From positions 8,277,501 through 8,341,500 of the forward strand of contig OX940870.1 of the NCBI GenBank assembly GCA_954871525.1: a stretch of DNA of 64,000 bases. The letters are read 5' to 3'. Made by a program: the position numbers and the translations under genes. Every line of letters begins with the position of its first letter. Position 1 is the first letter of the stretch. Shown piece after piece: positions 12,132 to 24,642 of the stretch. The notes beneath the pieces are model-generated. The model saw only the letters and a program-made list of their open reading frames with translations, did not search any database and had not been told where the DNA came from. This DNA is from Parietaria judaica (lineage: Eukaryota; Streptophyta; Magnoliopsida; Rosales; Urticaceae).

Positions 12132-13215
12132 AGTAGGGCTCATCTAGTTACCATGCACCACGTACCACGCTATCATTTGCCTTTTGCATAGACGTGACGT
12201 GATCAATAAGATTAATTTACAATTTACGGGTCATTGTTATCATTAGCCAATTATTGGATCAAAGGGTGTTTTTGTTGCTTAGATAAATCATATATACATG
12301 TAATGATTTTATGATTTAAGCTCCTAAAAGTGTTGACTTTGTTAGGCTCTAAACACTACAAAATAAGCCTTTCGGTCAATGATCATGGCACAAAGATGCT
12401 AAAGACTCAGTTTTTTTTTATTTATTTATAAGCTCATAGTCCCAAATTTGAATTATTTCGACAAAAAAGTTTAAAATTATTCTTCGCCAAAGAAACTCGG
12501 AACTCAGCAACGACAGTGTCCCCATTATCCATCGGCAGAATTATTTTATTTTTGCAGTTTATAAAATTATTTACAAACATTAATACATATGTCGCCATGT
12601 TACTTTTATGAATTATTTTCTCCTTTTTATTTAAAATAAATAAATTGAATTGACCAATCGTGTGTAAAGAAACGACTACAGCTACTACTAGATTCATTCG
12701 TGTGAGCAATTCATATCTTCTTTTTTGTTTATGCAAGAAACATTTTTGGGTCTGCAATAAGCGGTTTTTTCCCGCAATATTGGAGGAGTATATTATATCT
12801 ACAATATATATAAACATAAACGTTATACGCACACATATATGCGTGTTTATGTATCTATGCTAATGATAGGCCGATATGGTACATGTTCTTAAATGACATT
12901 ACAGCAGATATAGTACAAATTATTAACGTACACATTTTGCATATATATATATATTCCTTTGTAAAAGACAAAATCAATTATTGGAGAAAAACTGAAAAAT
13001 CAAAGTAAACATAATGATGTTACAAATCTTGGATGATAATGTTCTGTAACTAGGAAATCATTATTTCGATCATTTAATGCATACGATGTTCAAAGAAAAA
13101 AAAATTAAGGATCTGTCCCAAGATGCAAGTTGGCTTTTTAGAGGACTTTTTTTTTCACTTTTTTTTTTGTCATGTTGTATTTTATTTACATTAGCAACTA
13201 ATTTCTCGTGATTGG
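12132..13215. other. Intergenic, AT-rich, no gene seen
   Basis: This is the 3' flank of the subtilase. A CACTACAAAATAAGCC motif near 12354 resembles a CACTA-type terminus, but no matching opposite end was found. Short frames at 12434-12863 look random. Confidence 0.5.
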
Positions 13216-13218
13216 AAA

Positions 13219-14025
13219 TAGAGGTGCAAAGTGGGCCGGGCCGGCCCAGGCCCACCCGCCCCGACTCGTAAAAAAAGCGGGTTTGCCCCGCCCCGCCCCG
13301 TTTTTTTTTTTGTGGGCCGGGCTAAGCCCGCCCCTAGCAAAAGGGTCTGGCTGGGTTATGCTTTCCTATGCCCGCCCCGCCCCGTTCAAAAGTCCACCCA
13401 GCCCCGCCCCGTAGCCCACATAAACCCGCCCCGCCGTTTAAGAGCCCACATAAACTATATTTTAATATAAAAAAAACTATTAAGTTGTAATACTAATATT
13501 AATGAAAATATTAAAAAAAATTACTCTAAATATTTTATTGTTATAGAAATTAAAAACTATCTATATATTACATAATTTATTAATTTATTTTGTATATACA
13601 TGCTATGTAGCTTTTTAATTTTCCAATTAAACAATTTTAACTTTATTAATCAATTTGAAAATTCGCTAATCGATTTGAACATTCTCTGATTTTAAATTTA
13701 GTTAGAAAATGAATTATTCAATTACAACGTTGAGCAATTTCATGTATAAAATATAATGTCTTACTTCACTAGTTCAAAGTTTACAATTTATAATTAATGT
13801 CCACTTTCATAAATCACTTTCTAGTTTATTTAAATTACATTACTCGACTTTCTAAGTAAACTTTCGAATATCGAGCATATACAAAAAATAAAAATAGAGG
13901 TGAATTCGCTCTCCGAAAAACCCACCCCGCCCCGCCCCGCCCCCTGACATTGTGGGTTCGGGTTCATGGGCCGGGGTGGGCCTTGATGGCTTTTCCAAAA
14001 CCCGCCCCGCCCCGCCCCGCCTCTC
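13219..14025. repeat. GC-rich terminal motifs flanking AT-rich DNA, probable non-autonomous DNA element
   Basis: Two islands rich in CCCGCCCCG and GGGCCGGGCC (13225-13440 and 13915-14025) enclose about 470 bp of AT-rich sequence. Each island begins with TAGAGGTG. Starts of this kind followed by GGGCCGGGCC are common at ends of plant hAT-like repeats, but here both starts run in the same direction and I cannot define a clean TIR or TSD. Open frames within are low-complexity Pro/Ala products and not genes. Confidence 0.4.
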
Positions 14026-14190
14026 ATCTATGGTTTCGCTCCATTTCCGTCGCCAAAACATTGTTCGCCTCCTATGTTTTCTGTTTCTCGGTCGCGAAAT
14101 GCAATACAGTAAGACCAGAATAATCTTGTTCGTCATCGTTTAATCACCATCTCTCGGTCGCTTTATTTACAGTTTTCTTGACTACATTTT

Positions 14191-14346
14191 GTAAATATAT
14201 TTACCGTTTAATAACTACAACATTATTGAAATTTCGTAAATATATTTAAAGTTTTTTAACTACAACTTTATTGAAATTTCGTAAATATATTTACAATTTT
14301 ATAACTACAACTTTATTGAAATTTCTTAACTATATTTACAGTTTAT
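14191..14346 (+). repeat. 45-bp tandem repeat, about 3.5 units
   Basis: Units start at 14191, 14236, 14281 and 14326 (partial). Each begins GTAAATATATTTA and ends TTATTGAAATTTC. The period is exactly 45 bp with a few substitutions. Confidence 0.9.
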
Positions 14347-15374
14347 TGCACGTACTATTGTGCTTGAAAATCCTACGGAAGCTTGTACACAAGCACAAGC
14401 ACAAGCACAAGAACATTGTCCCGAGGTTCAAAAGGTTAATGAATTTTCGTAAATAAGTTTACAGTTTTATAATTACGTAACTGTGTTGAATTTGATGTAT
14501 GTACGTAAACTAAATTTTTAATGAAAAACTAAATCGATATCAGCTATATTTAAATGCCTAATATAGTGTCAAATAAAAAAGGATTAAAGGTATAGTGGTC
14601 CATATTTTAATTAATCGATAGTTTTGATTATCATAAATAATTTTGGATATTTTGTTAAAAAATTTACTTAAAATGAACATTTCACTCACTTATCCATCTA
14701 CTAAAGAAATTCTTATAATGTCTTGCTCATTGTAATAGTAAATCTCATTATTGTACAATGTACAGTAATGTTCAAAGCTGTTAATGAAAATAGGTCCATA
14801 TCTTATTGAGACGCCCACAAACTTAGGTACATATGGAATTATTATATCGGGAAAAAGCAACGTCGAATATATTATTATTTCGGGCTTGGATCTATTGCCG
14901 ACTAAAGTGGTCAAAATTATCTAGACTTTAGAAAGCTAAAGATTTTTTTTTAATATTTTTTTTAATATAACATGACAGTTTGTAACAAATTATAAAGACA
15001 GTAACCATATCAAATAATTGTACACCCAACGCAAGTACGTATATGGTTTATGGTTCTTCGTGTTTATTTCCACAACCTAACATTCGAAAGTCAAAAAGTT
15101 TTTCATGAAAGATTGCAGCAAATCGTTATCTTCGCATGGACTTTGTATTACAGCAATAATAAAATTGGCGGTGGCAAACATTTTATAAATAAGTAGCAGA
15201 ATTTATTTATATGCACAAAGCTTATGTCACGTTTTTTAAATTTATATATACAGACCAAACTATATAATATATAGCTAGTTGCTGGCATCGAGGTTATTTT
15301 GTTGGAGAGCTTTCTTAGATCTCTTTTCATTGGAGTTGATTTTGAAAAAATAAAATAAAAAATTTAGGTTCTCT
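14347..15374. other. Intergenic, AT-rich, no gene seen
   Basis: A short CACAAG hexamer run sits at 14388-14413. Otherwise I see short random frames only. Confidence 0.5.
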
Positions 15375-15785
15375 TAGAGTGGAAGACTCTGATCATATCT
15401 TTGTTTATTATAATTTTGCGGGTTTGGTTTGAGTTGTTATTTTTAGTTTTTTTTTAAAGCCTATTAGTAGAGGAGTATCGCTAGCCTTGTTGCTCTTCGA
15501 CGCTGCTAACGTTAATCGGAACCCTCAAGTTTTCGCGCTTTGGAATACTGCTATTATTTTGACAATTTGACCAATTCAGCGCACTAGAAATGCTTGCGTA
15601 TTTGATGACGAGATTCCTAACATTCACATTTTTAGACATATTTGGCGACTTATTAAGGAAGCAAATTTATGAGTTTGGGACGGGAAGCACTTTGGAGGAT
15701 CTCGGAGTTTTAAGGATTTCAACATTGACATTCAACTGAGAAGCTCCAAAAATCTTTCTTGTTTGATTTTCATCTCATACGGCTC
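15375..15785 (+). pseudogene. Decayed LINE ORF2 fragment (zf-RVT region)
   Basis: In shifting + strand frames with stops, the sequence reads VEDSDHIFVYYNFAGLV, a zf-RVT zinc-binding signature (ES-DH-F--C-FA in live copies). Further on it reads RTRNACVFDDEIP and IFRHIWRLIKEANL, which sits between zf-RVT and RNase H in plant LINEs. Stops and frame changes show it is dead. There is no RNase H start after it. Confidence 0.7.
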
Positions 15786-16001
15786 CTCCTATGTACATAA
15801 TGAAACTAATACGAGGAATAAAAAAAGATTAAAATATTCTCATTATAAACTGAGCGGGACTAGTGTTTTTTTTATAAGAAATCTCTAACCAATGCTCTTG
15901 TAAAACATCTTTCCTTAACATTGTTAAGGTTGGATCTGGTTGGATCCCTCTTAACACTAAAAGGCCTCGAATATGGACAAAAGATGCCAAAGACGTCAAG
16001 G

Positions 16002-16186
16002 ATCGACGATACCCCAGAGTCGACGACGCCGATGGTCGACGATGGCCCAGAGTCGATGACGTCGATGGTTGACGACACCCCAGAGTCAACGACATCGATG
16101 GTCGACGACACCCTAGAGTCGACAACATCGATGGTCGACGACACCCCAGAGTCGATGACATTGATGGCCAATGACACCAGAATCGA
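16002..16186 (+). repeat. 33-bp minisatellite (five full units plus a partial)
   Basis: Units begin at 16002, 16035, 16068, 16101, 16134 and 16167 (partial). A typical unit contains GTCGACGACACCCCAGAGTC followed by a GACGACATCGATG-like tail. The period is a multiple of three and one + frame is open, giving an 11-residue repeat of the type VDDTPESTTSM inside the frame 15921-16202. Nothing else supports a protein. Confidence 0.88.
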
Positions 16187-16199
16187 CGAAGAGGATCAA

Positions 16200-16623
16200 T
16201 GATGACGAGTCAAGCGGCGGTAGACTGCTAGCAACATGGGGTGCATTTAATGAAGCCCGTGCCAATCTTACCTACCCCTAATGGCATGCACTCGAGAGTT
16301 ACACAGAGCATGGGCTAACCATGCTTAGCATGGTTAACCATACCTCCCGAAATCACTCTTCGGGAAACGAGTGATGGCACGCGATTAGGAAAGGCGGGAA
16401 CGAATAGCAAGAGAGGGAGTGGCAGCCTCTACATAACGTAACCAAGGGCCCATTTGCAAGAGATCCCGAATCATTGTACTCACAAGATTATCAATACAAA
16501 AGACTACTTTCATATCACTATCCTTGAGCGTTTTTAGTTATCAAACGAGAAAAATTGAATCTCTATCTCTAAAAACAAAGATTAATCTTTCTGATTGTTG
16601 AGTGTTCAACTCGCCCTCAACAA
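16200..16623 (+). mobile_element. LTR-like 3' segment (uncertain)
   Basis: GC-richer sequence ends with TTGAGTGTTCAACTCGCCCTCAACA, which contains an inverted TGTTGAG / CTCAACA pattern typical of LTR termini. The start was not found and no TSD is evident. Confidence 0.3.
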
Positions 16624-18271
16624 ACATCAAGTATGTTGGTACTAAGATAAAATCGGGTGACTCCACCAATTTCGTTTTCTTAAACGCCTCTTAATTTTAA
16701 GGATTTAGTCACTTCAACAATATTTGATGGTTATACGGGTATCAAATGAACAAACGAGATGGATGTTTGTTGTCCGAAGTCCCAACCATTCTTTTTAGTT
16801 CTATAAAGTGGTTAAAATGTAATACATATGGTTATTCTTTGGGCATTCCGGGAGTGACGGGAACTAGAGGCATTTTTAAGAACCTGACGTGGAATTCCTC
16901 GTGGCTCGTTCTCTTTCCATATTGACTCCGCTTTCGTGTATAAACCCGAAGTTGTGGCTACAACATTTTGGTGGAAAAGGATAATTGAGATAACATTTGG
17001 CTCAAGTATGATTCTACATACGTCGTTTAACTTTTTCAAAAGAAGTCGAGTTTGGGTCCTTGGAAGATATGGGCTCGATGGCCCAAATTCATCCGCTATG
17101 TGGAAGTCATTATTTTTAGAGTTTCTCATATCTTTTGGGAGAGAAATAGAGTAGCCGGTCCATTAGAAAGTTTTGGTGCTCAAAATTTGGGTCATCATTC
17201 GGGTGGCTTTCGCACCCGGATTTTTCTACGTCTTTTGTAAAAGATGACATTTTTTCAAGAGAAAACTTTAGGTTTATACAGTCTTTCTCTTTTGATTTGG
17301 ATTGTAAACTTTGATATTTTCATTAATATTATCACAAGCCCCGATTTTAAATTTATGTTTGTTGGATGCCAACCTAGTTGAGATTCGAGTTCAATTAGCG
17401 AGATTTTTCACCTCCATCTTTATCTAAAAAAATTATAGCTACTTTGTTGTGGGTGTGTTCAAGTACGCCCTCTTATGTAGCGACGAAACTACGTTGAACC
17501 TAAACTGGGCGTAGACTTCTTTATGAATTTTTTTTCTATCGTATAGGCCCATATTTTTTTATGAAAGGCCCAAGTGGCTCCCAATACTCCACTCCTTCTT
17601 TTTCATAACCGTTGTTCCTTTGTTTTTTTTTTACTCTATGATTTTATTTCCCTTTCTTCATGAAGAACACATTGTTGTCTATTTGCTCGATGGTTGCCTT
17701 CGATGTTTATCTCAAGGTTGCTCAGCGTCTATATGCTCACTTTTCACGGTCACTTTGCGTCGATTAGTTCTTTTTCTATGTTCGTTGATTTCCTCTCACC
17801 GTCTTTTAATTCACCGTTCTTTCGAAATGTAATTTTTTTAAGACGAAGGTAGTAATCAATTTTTTACTTAACTTATGGTTATCTATATTTTAGTAATATT
17901 TCTTTTTACTCTTTACATGAATATGTAAAACAAGATATTTTATTTTTCTTTTATATTTAAACTTAGTTTTCTACTTAGTTAAAATTTTAAACAGATTAAT
18001 TGATTTTTTTTCTCGGTTTGTGGAATCTATATTTATTTCGACATTATTTTGGTTTGTAGCTTAATTTACAGAAATCCTAAATACGAGTATCCACATCGAT
18101 ATTTTCTACACTATCATATTTATCGCTTAACCTTTTACAAATCACCAAAAGTACTCCCTAGATGCTTAAAGGTGATTTGGGTACGTAATAAGATTTGGTA
18201 GTGCAATTTTATGTAGTTTGTGATTTTTTATGTTTTTGTGTTGTACACACTTTTTTTTTTATGAAAAAGAC
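16624..18271. other. Intergenic, no gene recognised
   Basis: Frames at 16812-17240 on both strands lack known motifs. The region 17250-18270 is AT-rich with T tracts. Confidence 0.45.
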
Positions 18272-19390
18272 TGTTGGACATATTTGATATATGCATTTTA
18301 TTTAGATATTAATCATGCATGTATAAGATCTTGATCATCGACCTTTAAATGAGTAGTTCTTATTAATGACAATCTTATATAGTTATCTACTTGGTTAAAT
18401 CAATAAATTGAATGTTTGATCCATAGTTCTTTACCTTTGAATTTTATTTTCTCTTACCACATAGAGTCTATGTGAGGAGATTTAACCAGCACAAATAATG
18501 AACTAAATTTGTCCATAGTCTAGATTAGACTGTGGGAACTTCTAATCGAGAACGACTATTGAAAAAATCAATCACAAACTTACGTGGTAATCTATTACCT
18601 GATCATATTGTTGTCATGCACTATTGAGTTCATTAGGTATGAAGTGTCTTCGTACTGGACGGACTAGACTTACATCAGAAATCATCACAGAAGTCCGTTA
18701 CTGATGAAAGTATGATAAAGTCATAATGATGATCGGATTGAATCAGTTGATGTCTTTAGTATCATAAACTTGTGCGGTTCAACTTACATGGTCTTTGATT
18801 TAATGGTTAAAGTCTACAAAGGTATTTCTAATGCCATTATAATATGAACAGACGGTTGACCGAGATAAGTTGCATGACTGTAGTTATGATGATAAGTTTA
18901 TGATTTCTTTATCATGATTTGTCGAAAATAAATAAATACTCAGAATCAGCTCAACGGATTCATAACTTGCTGGGTGAGTATTTTGTAATAATCATATATT
19001 AAGATAATGTCATCAAAAAGGCAGACCGGTAAATTTATCCTTTTTGATGAGAATCATAAGAACACGAAAATCTAGATTATGATAATATTATTGTATCAAT
19101 GGCCACCGGTGGTCAAAAAGATATAATCAATATGTACCAAATAGTTTAGCTTCGAGCTATAGTGGAATATAATCGAAGTTGGTGAAAGTTCTTCACTTTC
19201 ACCGTAGCTTAAGTACGTATGTCCATATGTCCCCTTTGTACCACCACAAGAACTACAACGCATTTATTATGTTCATTAAACATAGAATATATCAAGTTAG
19301 AATTGATTCGTAATCATTTTCACGTAATCGTTGATTACCCTAATCTGGCAAAATTACCAAAGTTTTGATGAAAAGCAAAAACTGAAAAAT
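18272..19390 (+). mobile_element. Truncated, diverged copy of the long LTR element found at 20591-23346
   Basis: It begins TGTTGGACAT, identical to the start of the element at 20591-23346 when that is read on the minus strand. Colinear matches include GTATGAAGTGTCTTC, a shared ATTGTATCAATGG, CTATAGTGGAAT, and a GAGCTTAAGT / TAGCTTAAGT block. The two copies are in opposite orientation. The 3' part with the TATA and U5-like region is missing here. The right boundary is approximate, and no TSD is visible. Confidence 0.65.
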
Positions 19391-19429
19391 ATGATAGAAT
19401 TTATTTCTTTGATTCCTCTAGGGTTTAGG

Positions 19430-19790
19430 GAAATTAAATTTCGATGAATATATCTTCTACTCGTATTTGTGGTGAAGGAATAAGTATTTTGTTAACCATT
19501 TTTAACCATCTTCTAAGTCCTATGAAAGATGAGTTTAGATTAGACAAGATGTGTATTGCTTATATGAGACATGTCTAAGATATACGTTAGTCTTTTTGGT
19601 TTATGATTGTTTTGTCATTAGGGTTTAAGTTTGTTTTTGTAAGTTCTGCCATGTTACTATGGTTTTCTCCTCCATAAGTGAATGTTATAATAATAAATTT
19701 TAGAGGGGTTACGATACAAAGGATTACCGGATATTCCTAGTAAAACTAATGGGTAGATAGAAAAATATCTTTATATTACAGTTTTTGGCT
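19430..19790 (+). pseudogene. LINE 3' end in duplication copy A
   Basis: This aligns with the LINE RNase H C-terminus and 3' UTR at 27055-27480. The coding part is badly decayed here. The 3' UTR block (CCATAAGTGAATGTTATA then AATAAATTT) is conserved and also resembles the small LINE insert at 43581-43723. Confidence 0.6.
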
Positions 19791-21153
19791 TGTACTAGAA
19801 CTTGATGACGATATTAAAAAATTTAACTATTATATAATGAAAGATAATATAACAGGCCTAGCTCCACACTCAATTATTTTAATTGTTAGTTATTCATTGC
19901 AGAGAGGTTGTTTTTCAAGTACTTGCCGAAATTAAAATCCAGAGCCAAAGCGAATTAAAATTTTGCATATAACAACAAAATACTATTACAACGAATATCA
20001 AATGTTTGGGGACTGATTCAAAAACTCGACAATCACCATGGACGAACCAAAAAAAAATTGCAGCTTTTATCTTGATAATCTAAACCATATATTACGCTAA
20101 CGACTATTATAGGTGGAACCAAAAAACAGCTCGTGAAACTAATCTAGCAGCTTTGAACTCGGATTAGAATTTTGTGTTCAAAAACAAAAAGTCGAGTTTT
20201 GCTTGCTCTTCTGACACACTAAATTCAAATCCAGACCTAAAGAACTTAAACTCATCTCACAAGCTCGTATGTGTTGTGTTTGGATCATTCAAACTGTTAG
20301 AGAGACTTTCATCTTTTTTTTGCGATTGGCAAGATTGATCCACCGATGTTTTACATAGATTCTCTCAATTATTAGCGTTGAATGTTTAATCGGCCACCAG
20401 CTATGCGTGCAATATAGACTACTTCATGAACCAACTGAGTTAACCGAGTTCTCGATTGCCTCCGACATTTGGAATTTGTTTACTAGCTTAAACTCAAGAA
20501 AGGGATTATAGTCGGAATCTTTACAATCTTTTTCAAAGCAAGCGTAGCTTTCAATACTATTTCTGGATTCGGTGCTTGAAGACATATTACTGTTGGAAAT
20601 CACGTCTCGGATTCCGTATAATTATCACGATTTATACGTCCGAACCGTCAGGATAACATTTAAAAATTATTTTAAAGCGGAAAAACTTGTTATCCAAACA
20701 ACGGTCCGAATATCGGATAATATCCATATCCCAAGATCTGATAAATATTATGCAATTTAATATTCATAACTCATTATTAATAAACTAGTCATAATAGGAA
20801 ATAAATAGAAAGCAGTAAATGTTTACATTTATTAACCCAATGCATAAGGCCGTACCTCGTTTGACGATTTCCGGCTGCGCACTCTGAATCGGGCAGGGCT
20901 CCGCTGGTGCTGAGGGAATCTCCCGTGATCTTCCGGGATATTCTCCTGGAATCCTCGTACCGAAGCGTGGGCTTCGCCGGCAGGACTCCGTCGCAAAACT
21001 TTAACTGATGGTTCTTTTTAAGCTTCCGGAGAAATAGTCTCCTAAGCCGAACCAGAAGAAAGAGATCAGAGAGAAAATTCGCAGACCCTGAGGGAGAGGG
21101 AGAGTTCGAATTTTTCTCTGGGGAAAGGTGTGAAAAATGTGTAGAATGAGCCT

Positions 21154-21165
21154 CCTATTTATAGG
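21154..21165 (-). promoter_or_regulatory. TATA box of the LTR-like element
   Basis: CCTATTTATAGG reads as CCTATAAATAGG on the minus strand, inside the 20591-23346 element and ahead of a CT-rich stretch. This arrangement matches the U3/R boundary of plant LTRs. Confidence 0.6.
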
Positions 21166-21372
21166 CTCAAGACTGTAACCGATTTGGAGATATTCCCTCC
21201 CTAAATTCGAATTTCATTAATTAAATATAATTAATTATCTCAATCCAATGGTCCAGATTTAATCTCATCTAAATCCAATGGATATAATTAATTAGGGATT
21301 TAATTAAATAAGAAAGATTTAGATAAATCAAAAATCCAATCTTATCTTCTTATCATCATAAAATTCGAATTA

Positions 21373-21373
<1 letters not shown>

Positions 21374-21405
<32 letters not shown>
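21374..21405. repeat. (AT)n microsatellite
   Basis: About 16 uninterrupted AT dinucleotides inside the LTR-like element. Confidence 0.95.
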
Positions 21406-21410
<5 letters not shown>

Positions 21411-24400
21411 CGAATCATTATTATCTAGATCCAACGGCTGAGATGATTCTTAAAACCGATCTAATGGATAAAATAAGTTTAGGATAAATAGATTTATTAA
21501 AAACATTTTTTCGAATTTATCCTTAAACATAATTCGAATATATATAGATATATATATAATTAATCAATTTTCAATCCGACGGTAAAGATTAAATCTTAGA
21601 CCGATCCAACGGATAGAATTAATTAATCAATTTCAAAAAATAGAACTTGGTCACCAAGTTATTAATTTCTAATTTATCAATATCCTAATCCAACGGTTGA
21701 TACTAAATCATAACCGATCCAATGAATAATATTGATTTTAGGGATTTGCCAAAATACCAAAACATTTGGTACTTATGCCGCAAATATAGAAATACCAAAT
21801 CATGCCATTCGAATTTAACTAGGGTTTCATATAACAAACCCTAATTCGAATTTACACATATTAATATATATAAATATATATATATATATTCATTTATTAA
21901 TATAAATCTATTAATTATTAATTAATTATTAATAAGATATTAATAATTACATCCAAATAATTAAATTATATTAATAAATCCTGATCTCAATATCACACAT
22001 AAAAATGTCATGGTGCCACACCATCATTTAAATTCGTGACATGTGATTTAATTTCAAAGTTTATCGAACCGATCACAAACTTGGAAAATCCATAAATCAC
22101 TAACCGTAAGTCGAAATGACTTGGTTCAAAAAGCAAAGCTGCTTAGAATTTAATTTTCAACAACATGGTGCTGATAGAAAATATAAATTCTAACTTTCTT
22201 TTTGTCAGTTAATTTCGTGTACCAAAATATGATACTTTTGCCACGCCAACGATAAAACTATCTGATGTCTGACACAGACCTTTTAGTTTTATAAGTCAAG
22301 CCAAATGATTAAACATTATCCAGAATGTATCTTAATCACGTACGTATCATCCGTTACGGAGCTATCCTGGGGACCATGGACCCGTATCACTTAAGCTCCA
22401 ACGAACTGCTAGTTGTTCGTCAAACCTCGAAGTGATTCCACTATAGACCCGAGGCTGCACTCTTTAGTGATACGGTATATATTATTCCCTTTATAATAGC
22501 AGGGTGTCCATTGATACAATCAAAATCTGGTTATTGATCTTTCACTTGATGATTCATAAATGAGCAGGCGGTTTTTACCGTTATGCCCCTCATTGTATTT
22601 TCATCCTTGACTCAGTCAGCAATATCATGAGTAACCCACTTATGGTTTCGATTCATAAGTTGCGCATGGGTATCTCTCACTTCTCACCACCGACAATCAA
22701 GGGAATCATCATCACTCTAAGGAGAGCTGTGTGTTGCCCATGTCTATGACCAAGCTACCCTTACTGCTGACCATCATGTTCCCAAAATAATAGTGTTGGG
22801 AACAGTTGTAATATTTCGTGTTCTTTAACGGTTAAATCAAAGAACAATCAAGTCAGCAGCTTGGACTCAAGATCACTCAGGACTTAGATCGAATATCCAT
22901 TTGATCATCTACTAGTGACTCAACTCCAAGTTATCAGTGACGGTCTTATATGATAACTTCCGGAATTTAAGTCAGGTCCAGTCCAATATGAAGACACTTC
23001 ATACTTAATGCACTTCTAGTGAGTGTGACACACACAAAATCCAGAATAGGATTATCACTTAGTCACATTAATGACCTTGTACGATTAATGGGCTCCCACC
23101 CAGTTGATCAGGTCATGGACATTTTAAGTTCATTTATTATGATTATTAATTCTTCCTCACATTGACTCTGTTGTGATAATAATAACATAATTGCATCCTT
23201 CATGAACTAAGAAATTAAACATTCTATTTTACTCTACCAGAAACTATAATAAGATTATCATAATAAGCATCATCTTTATTCAACGACTTGTCATAATCTT
23301 TTACAAAGGGATAAAATATCTTGTTTAAGGACACACATGTCCAACAATTACAAAGGAAATCAAAATCTCCATTAAAGATATTGGCTGGTTCCAAAACTCT
23401 TGTGGTTTCAAATTCGTGTTCGAATGAGATGATGGAGTTCTTCTTTGGATTCGGTCCCTGAAAATCTTTAACGAAACCGGATTCTAAAGAACTGTAGATC
23501 TCCCTAGCTCTAGACTCATTCAAGATTGTCTCATTGGGGAAATTGAGCATGGCCATGGGAACGTACATAGATTTGGCGACTTCATCATAAGCCACGGCCG
23601 CTACGTGGGCAGTGTTGAAAGTGCCTAGCCAAAGTCTCATTGACTTTTTGGTTGAGTTTGTGATGTTGGGTTCTCGAATTTTGACGACCCATTTTCTCCG
23701 AGTTCTCTGTCAGAGTCCTATGTTGTTACAGCCGAAGTTTTGGGTCTGCATTTGCCTTCCATACACCCCTTCTTTGAGCCCTTTGCAGGTGACCTAACCG
23801 ATCCTTTTTCTAGTGAGCGAATTCATCTGAGTGTTGTATTGTTTCCACTTCGCGAGCGGCTCCACTATTGTTTCGCTTCCATTTCTTCTTTTCCTCAGCT
23901 TTCTGATCTTGAAATATTACGACTTCCCTGTTAGGACCTCTTAATGCTTGGTTAAATTCAGGAACATAAGAATAAACTGCACTAAGCTTAACAAACAACT
24001 AATAAAAAACTTGAAGAACCTACTTGATTGATGCTTTTCAAAAGTTGATTAAGAAACATAATTTATAACACGTTGGTTAAATAAGCTTAAAATGAGAAAA
24101 TACTATAATGCTTGAAGAGATTGTCATTTATATAACATTCGCATGGGTGCTTTCAAGACCATGAAATGAACATACCAAAAAACTATGTGATTATAAGTGT
24201 CCACTAAGCTTGAAGAGCAACTTCATTCGAGTACCTAAGTATTCTCATACAAACTTTTTCGGTGAGTTTTTCAAAACAAAACTTTTACTTATATCAACCA
24301 ATTAATAAAACTTCTTTGTATACTTATATACTTCATAGTAATTTATGACAAGTAACATATGAATGAACACCACATTTTTAGAGCGATATTACATTCAAAG

Positions 24401-24642
24401 TTGGTCAAGAAAACGTTTAAGAACATATTGTATGAATCTCTTTATTCTACGATACAAGTTTTCAAGCTTTCATATTGTATTAATATCTTTATTCTACGAT
24501 ACAAGTTGAATGATATATTGCATTGTGTCTAGCTCTATCCATTCAATGATGAGACTATTGTCTCATTATTGTATATGATTAAACCACTAAACATGACACC
24601 AATTTTCTTACTATTACTATTTATCGCTGTTTCATGTTGCAG

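Larger units (their letters stand above)
20591..23346 (-). mobile_element. Long LTR-like element (2,756 bp, probable solo LTR) inserted in the DREB2 relic
   Basis: The ends are TGTTGGAAATCACG and ACACATGTCCAACA, an inverted TGTTGGA / TCCAACA pair. A perfect 5-bp duplication ATTAC flanks it (20586-20590 and 23347-23351). The uninterrupted paralogous site in copy B confirms it is an insertion. On the minus strand it has a long U3-like part, a TATAAATA box near 21160, and about 570 bp after it. No protein-coding frame or second LTR was seen. It could be a solo LTR of a large element or a non-autonomous retroelement. Confidence 0.85.
20275..23920 (-). pseudogene. DREB2-type AP2/ERF transcription factor pseudogene, copy A
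   Basis: The gene is read on the minus strand from about 23920 and is cut in two by the LTR-like element at 20591-23346. The N-terminal part shows KKKWKRNNSGAA, LAKWKQYN, then PAKGSKKGCM, the basic signature of DREB2 proteins. The AP2 domain follows at about 23700-23540. It reads QRTRRKWVVKIREPN, with a stop in place of a residue just before QRT, then RLWLGTFNTAHVAAVAYDEVAKSMY and MAMLNFPN. Frames shift between these pieces. The C-terminal half resumes at 20570-20275, matching copy B. Stops, frameshifts and the insertion make it clearly dead. Live relatives are stress-responsive activators that bind DRE elements. Confidence 0.88.
19400..24367. repeat. Segmental duplication, copy A (interrupted by an LTR element)
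   Basis: The pieces 19400-20590 and 23347-24367 align colinearly and in the same direction with 27140-28820 and 29576-29703. The shared material includes a LINE 3' end, an intergenic stretch, the DREB2 relic and its upstream region, up to AAGTAACATATGAATGAA. Copy A is broken by the 20591-23346 element. Outer limits are by eye. Confidence 0.8.

Noticed and set aside
12354..12690. CACTACAAAAT motif as a CACTA transposon end
   Set aside because: No inverted partner and no 3-bp duplication found.
13208..13470. Pro/Ala-rich open frames
   Set aside because: They are translations of GC-rich simple repeats, present in several frames, without domains.
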